Assembly (NCBI GenBank): GCA_024336345.1
Contig: JANFOG010000002.1
Coordinates: 3,348,001-3,412,000, forward strand
Source: Mariannaea sp. PMI_226
Lineage: Eukaryota; Ascomycota; Sordariomycetes; Hypocreales; Nectriaceae
Reading direction: 5' to 3'
DNA length: 64,000 nucleotides
Below are positions 48,972 to 62,011 of the stretch, in pieces (within the stretch, counting starts at the first letter, position 1; the number at the start of each line of letters is the position of its first letter). Under the pieces are notes generated by a model. The model was not told the origin of the DNA, did no database searches, and saw nothing but the letters and a program-made list of their open reading frames with translations. The position numbers were made by a program, and so were the translations under genes.

Positions 48972-50784
48972 TTAGTATTCGGCGTCCTCCTCGGGCTCAA
49001 AGGAGTCGGCAGCGACCTCCTCATAATCCTTCTCCAGTGCAGCGAGATCCTCACGAGCCTCAGTGAACTCACCCTCCTCCATACCCTCGCCAACGTACCA
49101 GTGGACGAAGGCACGCTTGCTGTGCATGAGATCGAACTTGTAGTCGAGACGGGACCAGGCCTCAGCAATGGCGGTGGTGTTGGAAAGCATGGATACGGAT
49201 CGAGCCACGGGGGCGAGACCACCAGCGCCGGGAGCAGCGGGGACAGCAACGGGCTTCTGGTAGTTAATTCCGAGCTTGAAGCCAGTAGGGCACCACTCAA
49301 CCAAGTTGAATGAGGACTTGGACTTGAGATCGGCAATGGCAGCGTTGCAGTCGCGGGGAACGACGTCACCTCGGTATAGGAGAGCAACAGCCATGTACTT
49401 GCCGTTACGAGGGTCGCAGACGACCATCTGGTTGTTGGGCTCGAAGCCTAGGATAAAGTTAGAATCGGAATGCGACCATGAGAGTTCAAGAGCTGAATGA
49501 GCTAGGATCCTTAGAAATGGGAATACTCACACTGGAAGGTAAGGTCGTGAACCTTGAAGCTCTCATGAGAGCTCTTGGAGGCGGAGATGACGGGGGCGTA
49601 GCTGATGAGAGGATAGTGAATTCGGGGGTAGGGGACCAGGTTGGTCTGGAACTCGTTGAGATCGACGTTGAGAGCACCGTCGAATCGAAGCGAGGAGGTG
49701 ATGGAGCTGACAACCTGAGCGATCAGGCGGTTGAGATGCTCATAGGAAGGCCGGGGAATATCGAGGTTGCGACGGCAGATGTCGTAAACGGCCTCGTTGT
49801 CGACGAGGAAAGTACAGTCGGAGTTCTCAATGGTGCTGTGGGTGGACAGAACGGCGTTGTAGGGCTCAACGACAGCAGTGGAAACACGAGGAGCAGGGTA
49901 GACGGCAAACTCGAGCTTGGACTTCTTTCCGTACTCAGTGGACAGGCGCTCGAGAAGAAGAGCACCGAAACCAGAACCAGTACCACCACCGAAGGAGTGG
50001 AAAACCAGGAAGCCCTGAAGAGAGTTGCAGTTGTCTATGGGGGTTCAGAGGCTTAGTCTCTCGCCAGGCTGGAATATAGTTTCAAGGGACAGGTCATCTT
50101 ACCAACAACGCGGCGGACTCGGTTCATGACATCGTCGATCATCTCCTTGCCAATGGTGTAGTGGCCACGGGCATAGTTGTTGGCAGCATCCTCCTTGCCG
50201 CTGATCAACAGCTCCGGGTGGAAGAGTTGGCGGTATGATCCAGTGCGGATCTCGTCAATGGGGGAAGGGTCAAGGTCGACGAAGATGGAACGAGGAACAT
50301 GCTTGCCGCTGCTAGTCTCCGTGAAGAAGGTTTCGTAGGAGCCGGCATCGCCCAGGTCCTGAGCGTTGGGGTCGGGACGACCATCGGGGCCGAGGCCATG
50401 CTCGAGCAGGTAGCTATGCAGTTTCGGTCAGTGTCAAAGAACCGAAAGAAAAAAAATTCATGTTATTTGCGGTCTTGGACTGGGAGAGTGTGTGAAGAAT
50501 GAGAAAACGTACAGCTCCCACGCAGAGTTACCGAGCTGGGTACCAGCCTGGCCCAGGTGAAGGTGAAGAATCTACATTGCCAAACAAAACAAAAAGTCAA
50601 TAATGGACATTCAACAAGACATTGGTAGATGTGTCAAATAGTGCAGCTAGGAGCAGTCGGGGCGATTTCGGGATATAGCTCAGGAACATCAAGCGGGAAG
50701 CAAAGCAAAGCCGTCCGATGTGCTGCGGGAAGAGGAGAGATGAGGTGGATTGCGGGGACGGGATAGACTGACCTCGCCCTTCAT
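48972..50784 (-). CDS. tubB: tubulin alpha chain, alpha-B type, 453 aa
   Basis: Five minus-strand exons: 50784-50773 (MKGE only), 50571-50513, 50413-50103, 50034-49531 and 49447-48972; 453 residues, the usual length. It has the tubulin GTP signature [18 protein letters not shown], the alpha-specific C-terminal half ([36 protein letters not shown]) and an acidic tail ending in Tyr. The N-terminus [20 protein letters not shown] is like the Neurospora alpha-B (tba-2) isotype and unlike the more common MREVI start, so this is probably the second alpha-tubulin of the genome. It forms the alpha/beta heterodimer of microtubules. Numbers of introns and their positions near the 5' end are typical of fungal tubulins. 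The upstream gap to RPS15 is unusually long (3.4 kb). The symbol is tentative. Confidence 0.95.
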
Positions 50785-53700
50785 GGTGTATAGATGAAGC
50801 TAGGAGCGCGTAGACGAGACTTTGAAGTGAAGATGTTGGAGGAAGGAATTAGGCGCGCAGCGCTTTTAGGAAGCCAGGAGACAAAGAAGGGGGCTACGTG
50901 GTGATGATTTTCCGGTGGTTGTCTGGAGTTCTGTGGGTGGGTGTAACATGGGCATTGGCGGGGTTCCGTTAACAAAGCAGAAGCTCAGTACGGAGTAGCT
51001 CTGGGCGCCAAAGGGGCCACCCGGCATCTGTGGTCTTAGGTCTCCACGAGGGAGCTGGTCGCAATCAACCTGTGCATCTGTGGCTGGAAGTCTGTGGTAC
51101 CTGCGGCCGCTGCGGAATAACACGCAGCTGCCAGGTAGCCACGGCCCCTCACCGCCAATTGAAACGGGGCGACAGTTCTGGGGAGTGGACGGCCTTACCA
51201 GGGGGTGGCTTGTTGGGGCCACCATCCGTCTGGAACTAGTCTGGACCGTGGCCAGTCAGAGAGAGCGTTCGGTACCAGGAGTTTCTACAAAGAGGACCAA
51301 CTGGTGTGGGAGGTTGTCGGCGTTGGCGTCGTCGTGGCACCAGCTCACCAATCTTTTTTTCCCTTCAAACCGTGCCGCATCGGCAGGGGTCAATCACGGT
51401 TGATGAATTGGAAGATAGAGGGAAAAGGGAAAACAGACTGCAGGGGAGGTCAGGATAATTTCCACCACAAGCATCCAGGTGTCTCTCGCTCAATTCATGA
51501 TAATTCCCTTATGTCGACAGGGTACACGATGTTGTATGAGAACCCTCGTCCTCAGGGTTTGATTGAGAGCGGCATTTCCTATTGCGACAACCACAAACAT
51601 AGCACAGTAAGGTGTAGAGGACTAACAGAATGCATACATCCGCATCTATTTGTACTTGTACCTATATATCTAAAGACCTTACACCCGTGCTTGGTATGTC
51701 GTTCGCATTAGCCCTGTCGCTACTACCAATCAGTCCTGTCAAGCACGGTCATGCAGACTAATAAGTAATTGATACAGAACCAAAGAAAGGTGCCTTACAT
51801 AAGTTACCAGGCACGGCAAGCTGAATGCACCACTTTATGCAGATATGAAGTACGTGCATCCGTAACCACCTAGGTACTTAATATGTAGGTAGTAATACAT
51901 AGGTACCTCCTTTCTGCAACCAAGCCAGAAGGAGTCTGATTGGGGGGGTTCAGCTCTTGATAAAGCGGTAGTTATCAAGGTTGCATGTGTATGGCTGACC
52001 CCATGTGGCTTCAGATATCATACAGTCGTGGTCCTTAAAAGAAGGCTGTCCATAGATACCTCAGTGCTTTTGTCTCTTCTGAGTATATAATGTAGCACAA
52101 TCAGGAGGGTCGCGATGACATCCGGATAAATGGCTTAACAGGTAGACCGTTATCGGCGTCCACGTTAGCGAATCCGTATTCCGTTTACTTTAGTTTTATA
52201 ACGTGACAGAAACACAATGATACAGTCCCTGGCTCAGTAATTTACAATTAGTCAAATCAGACTTGATAACCAAGTATCGTCCTTATACCGATGAGGAACA
52301 CATAAATAGGGGTCCATGCAAGGGCTTCTGATGACGATGCCGATCCAGAAAGAAAGGCTGGTCGCTGGTCTCAACTAATCCGGTTGTCGGTCCACAAAAG
52401 CGGAAGTCTCAGTCAAGAGGCTCCGCCCAATTTTGCCGTCCCCTACCAGAGGGGAATCACTCAGTGTGCGTCTCCGTACCCGCCGAGTTAATATTCACGG
52501 GGTGCCCACGTTATGAGGTAGGTAGTGAAGCTCTCTCTTGGATGGGAGGATAACCTAACGCAAATATAGCCCTGAATTATACAGATGAATACAAACTGAA
52601 GAACGGGTGCCAGAAAATTATCACCATAGAAACCAACTCTTCACGAGAGCTCTTAATAAAGTATCTGGATAACGTCGAGATTTGCACTAGTGCGCAACTA
52701 CGCAGAGAGTTGTAAAATTGGTCTTTTTCGTTGCGAAGGCAACTTCACAGTCCAGTTATTCTACCGATAATTTTATGCATTCCCTAACCTCCAATGGGTA
52801 AAATAAGAGATCTTCTTGTTACTGAGCAGGTTATGAAGGAAAGCCATTTTGAACCAAGAACAAGCCTTTTGTCATTCACACACAGAGTCCAAGTTCCCTT
52901 GTCTCGCCTCATAGTGCCATCGCCTAGCAAGTCATTGTCTTTCACATAACCTCTGCCTCCGAGTATCGTTTTTCTTCCACTCGCGTCTTACCCTTGTATC
53001 TGGCCCCCCTAAGAAAAAAACTATCGGACATAATAAGAAGGAGGGTATACACATGCACTGTGCAAGTTCCAATGTTTCTGCCACCGGTAGCGTGCTAAGA
53101 ATTCATGTCCTAATGTCACTCCTATCTTACAGTTCAAGAAGTCCTTGACAATTACTTAGAACAGAGCCCTAAACTATTAGACTAGGTTACGGCGATATAC
53201 CAAGGTACCTAGTTACCGAATGTGATAAGACATGGCAGGCCACACAGTCATATCACTTCAACTCATGGAAATATTGAAGCAGGTGCAGCTGTTCATCTGC
53301 AAACATCGCCATTCGACCAGAATTCTTCAACGCCTAGTAAGTTGAGAAAAGGGTCAAACCCAACTAGGGTGGTAATAAGAAAAGATGTCTCCCCGTCTAC
53401 TTGAACTTGATCGACGCTGCAAACTTCACAAACACTATCCATTGGTATAAGTAGCCTCTTGTGAGTGTATATATGAGCACGCGGGGCCTAGAGAAGGGGC
53501 ACATCAAAGGTAATAAAAATTCACTGTCACGGTGCAGCCCGCTCCTGCGATCGAATATGGATCAGAAACTAAGACGTCTGGATAGATATACGATCATTTT
53601 CGAAAAAAGGCGATAGAAGTTTTGCACCAATAAATACAAAGAAATGACGAGCTACTTGGAAATCCGAGATTGTCGATGTCTTTTGGGGAAATGGCTATAT

Positions 53701-54193
53701 CGCTGGCCAATTTGTTTATATTCTGTTTCTAAATACTTTGAGTACTTAGCGAAATCCAGACCTTGGTCTTACAGCATTTCATGGAGTTCCAAAAGTTCAA
53801 GCCAAGATCCTGGACTCTTAAAGTAGTGGGGCATCAAAAGACGATTTTGGTGTAGGCATTCTGCCCAATGAGCACAGACAGTCAAACTCAAAAGCGTACA
53901 GGCAATGAGAGCCCCGGAATCTCGGCGCCCCCAGCTCCGACCTCGCGTCTGAAGGGTGCATCTATGTGGGGGGGCACACGCACCCACAACATGAAAAAAA
54001 AAACCAATCTCACTCGAAGACCCAGGTCACCTGACCCAACCAACTGAAGGGCACAGAAACCCTACCGCAATTTTTTGGGCCTAATTCGTATCATCAAGCG
54101 ATTCAACAACCGCCTCCAAAGTCGACTCCATCCCGGCCCATCCAGTTTCGCTCTTCGGAAGTCAGCGAATTCTCAACACACAACACCGCGATC
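50785..54193. other. gene-free stretch, 3.4 kb, between divergent tubulin and RPS15 genes
   Basis: No supported coding sequence. The plus-strand frame 51205-51711 (168 codons) has no protein-like character. It contains one TACGGAGTA site (50989-50997), several CCTAGGTAC/AGGTAGG/GGTACC runs (51868-51907, 52517-52526 and 53201-53212) and generally AT-rich sequence from 51500 to 53900. The last 140 bp are the RPS15 promoter and leader. Confidence 0.55.
54058..54064 (+). promoter_or_regulatory. AACCCTA (telobox/Tbf1-like) site upstream of RPS15
   Basis: AACCCTA lies 130 bp before the RPS15 start codon. TTAGGG-type sites bound by Tbf1-like factors are known in ribosomal protein promoters of several ascomycetes; the assignment here is by motif and position only. 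Confidence 0.3.
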
Positions 54194-55051
<858 letters not shown>

Positions 55052-55631
55052 GAAGGTTGCGGGTCTCGGGTGGTTTCTGCATTCACGGACTTTTACGGGC
55101 GAAAAGGGCTGGTTTTGATAGATGGGCGATGGCCTCTATCGAAGTTACTGATGACAATGGGTACCATGAAAGTACAATAAAGAAAGCTTTGTCCGCTTGA
55201 CAAATAATCGTTAAACTCCACTAATGACCCTATGGTGAATGTGTGCGATGCTAGCGAATTTGGGTATGAGTGAAGGATAAAAGAAACATGCTGTTGGTTA
55301 AAACCATGAGGGACACTAAAAAGAAGGAAAATAATAAAGCCAGTCGCAGGAGTAAAGGTGCACAACCCAGATCGTCGCAAGATGAGTTCCCCCAAACGTT
55401 GTGATCCTTTGGTCAACCAGCGCATTCCATCCTCCAGAGGTTTTGGTCTGGTGAGCATGGTTTGGGGAAGAGTAGTTCACTACTATCCTGTCAAAAGTCG
55501 CCGTCCTTAGTAGAGTCTGCTTGGGGGGACTGAGTAGCGCATTCTCAGGGCCGTTGTCTGGACATTTTTTCTGAGTTTTCACCAAGAGTTTTTACTCTCT
55601 GCCAAAGAATGCTAAATTTGCCCTGGAGGCC
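55052..55631. other. convergent intergenic region, 580 bp
   Basis: 3' flanks of RPS15 (plus) and the SET-domain gene (minus). Nothing further seen. Confidence 0.6.
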
Positions 55632-56565
55632 CTATCCGAAGAGCCCATTTGCCGCTTTTCTAGCATGTGCTCTTCTTGCTCTAGGGCCGCAACTGCCACA
55701 GCCGTAGACCAAGCCCTCTTTGTTGTAATGGATAAAGATTTCCATCCCTGGATCGACATTCTTTGTTAGTCTAATTGTAATGTTGTAAGGATGCTCTGAA
55801 TTAATCCAGAACTCGGCGTTGGCGCACTGGAGGCACGCATGGTTGATGTGTGATCCAATGTGGTAGATATGGGCGTTGCTTAAGCCGCTATCTCGAAACC
55901 CATACTCTTGGACAAAGGTTTCGAGCTTCTTACGATCCCTTCGACTTGCGTTTCCCTCGATTGGAATAGCTGATAACTTTGAGAATGATGTGCCAAGTTC
56001 ATTTCGGCGTTCAGCAGAGAGACGATTCCATACATCCCCGATTGTTCTTTTGCCTCCTCGCTGCCGCCAGTGAATACAAGATATCGCGGGTTCTTCAACA
56101 ACAATCGTGTGACCACTGAAAAGTGGCTCTGCGGCAAAAATCCCTTGTCCGCGGCAGGCAGCTGACTTTTGCTTCACAAGTGCACCGTTGTGCGGCGACG
56201 GGAGAGCGAGCGAGGCAACGATAGCTGGCCTTGCCGGTCCTTTGTCTTTACACATAGGAGGCTTCATATGTGAGTCGGCATCGCTGGATTCTGCTTTACT
56301 GTCACGACAAGGAGCAGTTGTGTCTAAGTACCCACAAGTTAGCTCTCTGAAACATTGATAGCGTTGACAGCATGGTGAAACCAAGGACGCTGTGTGAAAG
56401 AAATATTTCAAATATATACGTACCGGTTTCAAGCTCAGTCGTATCTTTGATCTGGTCTGTAGTCTGAGCTTCAGCAGCCCAAGCTACGGGCCTGGTATAA
56501 GCTTGAGGAGGTGTTTTCTGGCCTATATACCACCATTTTAGAATCCGGCTGCCACAAGGGCCCAT
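55632..56565 (-). CDS. SET-domain protein, putative lysine methyltransferase, 277 aa
   Basis: Two minus-strand exons, 56565-56424 and 56323-55632, joined by a canonical intron (GTACGT, GCTAAC, TTAG); 277 residues. The SET fold is read from CRGQGIFAAEPL (about residues 104-115), which corresponds to the GxGxFA start of SET domains, through SHINHACLQCANAEF (about 205-219), the NHxCxxN motif that builds the pseudoknot and binds S-adenosylmethionine. EIFIHYNKEG (about 242-251) follows, with the catalytic-type Tyr. A short Cys-containing tail GCGSCGP follows, like a reduced post-SET zinc site. NHAC replaces the common NHSC. The domain is compact, with no MYND finger visible. The substrate is unknown; fungal proteins of this kind are often stand-alone SET proteins of uncharacterised role. 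The N-terminal 90 residues are not conserved-looking. Confidence 0.82.
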
Positions 56566-57211
56566 ATTTACTCATACGAGACGGTGGACGAGCTTCCTAA
56601 TCAGTTTCAGAACTTGCCAAAGGTTGGTGATGGTGCTCAGGTTGTCTCACTTGAGACGCCATAAGGAAGGCAACGGTGTGTTGATCTGGAAATGAGAGTC
56701 GCTGAGAGTATGCTCTATTTGGGGGGTTGTTGAGAGAATAGTATAAGGAATGAAGCGGTGGAATAATGATCTAAACAAGCATCCCAAGTATATATCGTTG
56801 ATGCTGTGTGTTTTGAAACGAAGCCGCAAGCGTGCAGAAGAAGAGCTGAGTGAAACAAAAAAGGGCGTGCGTCCGGTTAGGAAAGGCGTCACGTCATGTG
56901 CATCAGCATCGCACCTATTCCTATGACTTCCGGCACTCACGGCCATATTACATGATCTGATATGGGCAGGACCGTCTGCAAAGGGAAAAAAAATTGCAAC
57001 CGCCTCTCCATTCGGATGCAATTTCCACGCCTAGTAATCTCCGTTGCCCATGTGGCAACAATTGATGGGGAAGCAAGCTCTTACCCTCGCATTCAGATCC
57101 TCACGCAAAAAGGGGAGCGAACAAGTCGTGTGACAAAAGAGAAATATGTTTTGGACTTTGAACTCGATGCATTTCTTCTGCTATGCCGATCCGCATGCTA
57201 GTATACAATTC
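56566..57211. other. intergenic, 650 bp
   Basis: Promoter of the SET-domain gene and 3' flank of the complex I gene (both minus). No other feature supported. Confidence 0.6.
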
Positions 57212-57903
57212 TTACTCCTGCTTCTGGGCCAGCTTCGCCGCTTTTCGCTCCTCCTCCTGGTTATGCTGTTGCCTGAAGTGCTCGATGGCCCAGTCCATGT
57301 TGTTGAGATGACCGGCCTGGATGTTTCGGGGGGCGTGGGACTGAAGGGCCCTTTTGTTTTCATGTAAAGTTAGCAATCATTCAATTGATCTGAATCCATG
57401 GGTGGAAAACGAGAATTGCAAGGGAGTAACGAACTCGGGGTAGGAAACATCAACCCATCGCTGGTTGGAGCCACCGTTCTCAAAAAGGTTTCGGTCGAAA
57501 GAAGCCTGCTGGGCGGCCTTGGTGTGCACGGCGTTGATCTCCTCCCAGTCCTGGGGGCGGGAGGTGTACTTGTCGATGAGGTTGAGGACGGCCGACTTCT
57601 CACCCTCGCCGGGGACAAAGAATTGGTAGATGACAACGCCGGAGAAGAATGAAGCGATGGTGAGCTTGGAGCCGAGCTGTGAGGGCCACGTTAGTATCAA
57701 TTGTCCTTGGGGATCGCGTCGTGCGTGGGATTGGCAGGGGCCGGCAAAAGGCTGAGATTGCGAGTGCGAGGTTTTGTACGTACGCCGAACGACTCGTTAA
57801 CCGCGGCGGGCTTGTGATGGGCGTGGGCATCGGAGGCGTAGGTCCGCGCTGTCCGCTGCAGCTGTCGGGCCATACAGGCTGCCCTCTGTCGTGCGGCGAA
57901 CAT
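57212..57903 (-). CDS. nuo17.8: mitochondrial NADH:ubiquinone oxidoreductase 17.8 kDa subunit, 166 aa
   Basis: Three minus-strand exons: 57903-57784, 57676-57435 and 57350-57212; 166 residues. The first 30 residues are Arg/Ala-rich without acidic residues until RTYASDA, a good mitochondrial presequence. One membrane helix follows (KLTIASFFSGVVIYQFFV), then a charged tail: DWEEINAVHTKAAQQASFDR, WVDVSYPEALQSHAPRNIQA and an end rich in Gln, Lys and Glu. This matches the Neurospora 17.8 kDa complex I subunit, an accessory single-pass inner-membrane protein. An in-frame ATG 8 codons upstream (57927) would give 174 residues; the MFAARQR start is preferred for the presequence. The second intron uses a GTTCGT donor. 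Divergent from the SDR at 58884. Confidence 0.88.
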
Positions 57904-58883
57904 TTTGGAGGGATGTGCGGCGTTCAATTGGAGATTGATCGGAGGCCTTCGTGCGAACAGTCGCCAAATACAACCCGAGTTGATTGAGGTTGTCGCCAGC
58001 CTGCGAGGTCCCTCCTTCTTTTACGTAAGCCGGCCTTGTGGATAGTTTTGGCCAATCACCGCCCCGATGTTTGGAATTGCTTGCTCTCCACTTCCAGCCC
58101 ATCGCTCCAGAAAAGTAACTTGCCCATCTCACTCAGTCGGCTCCTCTTCCAACTCCACGCCAAACTACCCACTGCACCTATATACACAGGCATCGTAACT
58201 TGGTGCATTAATATCGTGTCATTTTTTTTTATGCTTATGGTCTTCATATAGCTTCCCCGTTGACTCATGCGCAATTTTGTTTCTCCGAATAACAACTATT
58301 GAGGCCTTGAAGTGTTTATCATTCACAGCACCTATATGAGCAGTCATCGTAACACAGCTTGGATCGAAAGCAGATCATCCCAAGGGCACTCATGTGCTTA
58401 TAGATGTGAATCAAGTACTGCTATGCTCTGTGTCGTGACGGTTAATCTCCTATAGTCAACAGCCGGTAATGCCTCATGTCATAGTTGTTCATTCCAACTA
58501 CCGCAAGAGCTCTAGAAGGTTCAGTCGAAAGCGTTGCGTTTTTTTTCCTACTTTTATATTGCTATACAGTGATTATAATTGTACTCCATTGAAACTCCCC
58601 TGCTTCAATTATTGTGCCTTACCCCTTGAGTTTCAAACCTCTTCGTTTCTCCCCAGTGGCTGATGTGATCCATCATGGCTCACCCAAGCCAAGATGCAAG
58701 ATTTCGGCTTTAACGGATTCATCTTGAATAATCCAAGGCCCCAGATTAATCCTTATGGGTATAAATAGGATGGTTTATTGTACACAACGATCAAAATGGA
58801 ATTTCTCAAGGGTTCTCAAGGGGTCTCAAGTGTAGTAGTCCCCACCACCAATATCTCATATTTGCCCAAGCACCACTATCAGT
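57904..58883. other. divergent promoter of the complex I gene and the second SDR
   Basis: 980 bp between divergent starts. It contains a TATA box for the SDR gene (58760-58767) and, after it, an ATG at 58796 that opens a frame overlapping the SDR start out of frame. A patch of CTCAAGG repeats lies at about 58803-58830. Confidence 0.6.
58760..58767 (+). promoter_or_regulatory. TATA box of the SDR gene
   Basis: TATAAATA lies 117 bp before the start codon at 58884, an unusually good match for a fungal TATA box and compatible with an inducible gene. Confidence 0.55.
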
Positions 58884-59837
58884 ATGATCAAGACAGCTTT
58901 CATCACTGGCACCAACTCGGGTGTCGGTCTTGCACTCACCAAGCTATTTCTGTCGAAAGGCTGGAACGTCTCGGCTACTGCAAGAGATACCTCTGCGCCA
59001 GCACTCCAAGAGTTATCTCAGGAGTTTCCTGGCCTGTTCGTCCAATATCTCGATCTCACGAAACAGGAGACATTTGAACCTGCTATAAAGGGCTCCATCG
59101 AGAAGTTTAGCAAGATTGATGTCCTCGTCAATAATGCCGGATACTCTCAGGTTGGAGTCCTGGAAAGCCTCAGCATCGAAGACATCCGCAAGAACTTTGA
59201 AGTTAATGTCTTTGGTATGTTTTCTGCTTTTCGGTACAAATGTCCGGTATAAAAGCTAATTCGTATAAAAGGAACTATGGGATTGATCAAGGAGTTCTTG
59301 CCACATCTACGAGAAACGACCAATAAACAATCCCCTTCTCGAATCATTTATGTGGGATCCGGGGCCGCTCATTTCGGGTTACCTCTGTTGGGTTCTTACA
59401 GCGCTACAAAGGCGGCGATGAACCTCTTCATGGAATCCTTCATGTACGAAATGGAAGGTGTGGATGATAGCCCCATCGAAGTCAAGATTGTGTGCCCGCA
59501 CGGAGGGATCAAAGAGACCAACTTCAACCAAACAACAATGAATCACTCAACCATGGATAAGATGACGCCAGAAGCTCAAGCAAGTTACGGTCCCCTAATC
59601 CAGAAAACAATGCAGAAGTTTGGCTCCATGTCGGGTCGGAGCATGTCGTCAGCAGATGCCGCAGAAACCGTGTGGATTGCGGCGACGGATGATGATGCAA
59701 GCAAGTTGAGATACTTTGTCGGGCCGCCAGGAGGAGGAGCGAACTTACAGCTACGAATGCAAGGTGGAGCTGATGGAGAAGATGCCGACGAGGTGGATCA
59801 GAGATATATCAAGGAGATGAGAGCTGCGTTCATGTAG
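58884..59837 (+). CDS. short-chain dehydrogenase/reductase, classical type, 298 aa
   Basis: Two exons, 58884-59214 and 59272-59837; 298 residues. It carries the full classical SDR set: TGTNSGVG (cofactor loop, about residues 9-16), the DLT element (about 58-60), NNAG (about 88-91), a catalytic Ser in VGSGAAH, and YSATK with catalytic Tyr and Lys. The cofactor loop is followed by TARD, which with its Arg hints at NADPH preference (inference). There is no targeting signal, so it is probably cytosolic. The substrate cannot be read from the sequence; many fungal relatives are annotated only as oxidoreductases. The promoter has a strong TATA box, and an upstream ATG at 58796 could limit translation. 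Divergent from the complex I gene, without an obvious functional link. Confidence 0.92.
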
Positions 59838-62011
59838 AGCAGCTCTCTACTCAATGAACAGGCGCCTTTCTCAGAGTATAACTTAATCGATGGATCCTAA
59901 TTTGATCTTCATAGGATTGTGAGAGGAGTGTGTCATATTATTCAATACAAAAGTATGTCGAGGTGGAGAGGCCCCCCGTCAAACAAGGACTTTCAGGAGC
60001 TCTGGTGGCTATTTTGGTGAGGATATCTGCTATAAGTGGACGGCAGTGCAAGAGTTGTCGAAGTTGAGAATGCTCGATGATCCCAAAGTGACGCACATTA
60101 GGTACTTATGTAGTGAGTAACGTATATAACGGAATTGAGGGAGCCAATGAAAAGGTAACGGGGAGGCGTTAGTGGCAGTTGGAGACATGAACGACGGGAG
60201 GGGGAAGAGTTAAGTTAGTTGAAACGAAGATGAGAGAGAGGAGTGTTCGATCCGGAATGACGCACAGTAAACGAAACGGAATACGAAACAAAGTCATCAA
60301 TTACGTGGTAAGGAAGGGATTTAAGAGCGAACAGTCTAGACTTTTGCCCGGCAATTCATCGTGGCGTGGAGGGTAGAAGAGTGAGGTAATGGACCAAGCA
60401 AAACAAACGCCAAGTCGTCATAAGAGAGGTCTTGGAGCATCATGAAATGCCTAGACTGCCGAGATCATGAGACCGAAGTGTAGTCTTGGCTTTGCCCATT
60501 GGCGGACTACCTAGCTTCTCTTACTATGTATGTACGGTGCGTGAGCACAGTACCACGTCGGCAGTATGGGTAATCATATCCGTTTATTTGTGCTTTTCCT
60601 TTTGCTTTTTTTTTAAACTTCCCGTTCGATCGCTGGCCTGCTATTAGTTAGTTAGGTAGGTAGGTAGCTATTGATCGTCGACTGTTGGTTGGTCTGGTCT
60701 GTGTCTCACCTTTTTCTAACTCGCCCACTCACACACACACATACGCACACAGAGAGAAGAGAGACGCGCGCACACAGACGCATCCGGCCATGTTCAAATT
60801 TCAAATGATCCTTCGCTTGGACCCGGCCGTTAAGTCAAGCAAAAAAAAATTAAGGGCTGCCCCCAGTATTTTCCCCGGATTCTGTCTCTAAAAAAGCTAC
60901 AGACTGAGTAGCAGTGCATTGTAGGTAGGGCCATGTACCCATAGACCATAGACCACCAAATGCCACTTGACGTGTCCAAGCACTCAAGGGTCATATGATC
61001 TCCTCCTGGACATCGCAACACCTCCTTCACCGAACTGTCATCTAACTTTTGAACTCCTTCACCATCGTCATGGATTGTCATTCTCTCGCTTGCTACTTGC
61101 CGAGTCTACTTCTCCGCTTTTGAGGCTGGCCTGACGCAGTGGAGGGAAGTATGATAGAAGCAGACTGTTGGATACAACTTCCCGACTCCCACCACCACCA
61201 CCTGTGCCACTGCCACTGCCAACGCCCAAACACCGCCACTCTTTGATCATCTACTCTGAATCACATATCATAGTGAACAGGTCATCATCTCACCACGTTA
61301 CCCTGGACACCCGCCACTGTTCTGCCTGCATAATAAGCACAAGCGGCTGTTCCGCACCAATATTCATTCTTCACCTATTCACCCTCCGTCAAACCAGAGA
61401 ACAATGCGAATCTCCGAATATGCAGCACAAACAGTTGAGGCCCAAGTGTAACCGTGATACGGAGCCGAAGATCGATTCACATCAAAGCAGCGCTCAGTCC
61501 CGTCAACAACACCACCGTCATCATCATCACCAGAGTGCCACCACCTCTTTGTTCCGTGAAGGATGAAAACAACCGGGTCGTTCAACCCTGATTTTTCTTC
61601 GTCACCTTTTTCATCTTCTTGTTGATACTTTTTATCCTCCTCTACCGTCGTCGCCGCCGTCTTCGAAGCCTATCCTACAAATCTCATATAAGTCAAAACT
61701 TCAACAACGACAATAGCAACGGCGACAGCAACAAAAAAAAATCAACGATACTACCAATACCCAAACCTGTATTTTTGTTTGACTACTCTCTAGTTGGTCA
61801 AACTTACACATCCTCTGTCTTTCTATCTGTCTATCTCTCTCTCTCTCTCTCTCTTTCTCCCTCACACGCGCACACACATACACACACGCGCGCATACACA
61901 GGAAAGAGGACTGTCCAAATAATCACAAAGTGAGAGAAAGAAAGGAAAAAAAAAAAGAGGACGGAGGACAGAGGATAAAGGGGTCCAAGAAGGAGGGCAA
62001 TCAACACAGCC
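59838..62011. other. gene-free 1.7 kb plus the ATG-free leader of the small gene at 62012
   Basis: Up to about 60900 there is AGGTAGG sequence (60651-60668) and CA/GA microsatellites (60725-60775). From 61566 to 62011 the plus strand has no ATG at all. This part contains a CT run (about 61833-61854) and a CA/CG-rich run (61860-61900), a composition like the leader of the small gene at 8327. Confidence 0.55.

Noticed and set aside
51205..51711. 168-codon plus-strand frame in the tubulin-RPS15 gap
   Set aside because: Composition is not protein-like, there is no recognisable motif, and no supporting promoter or splice signal.
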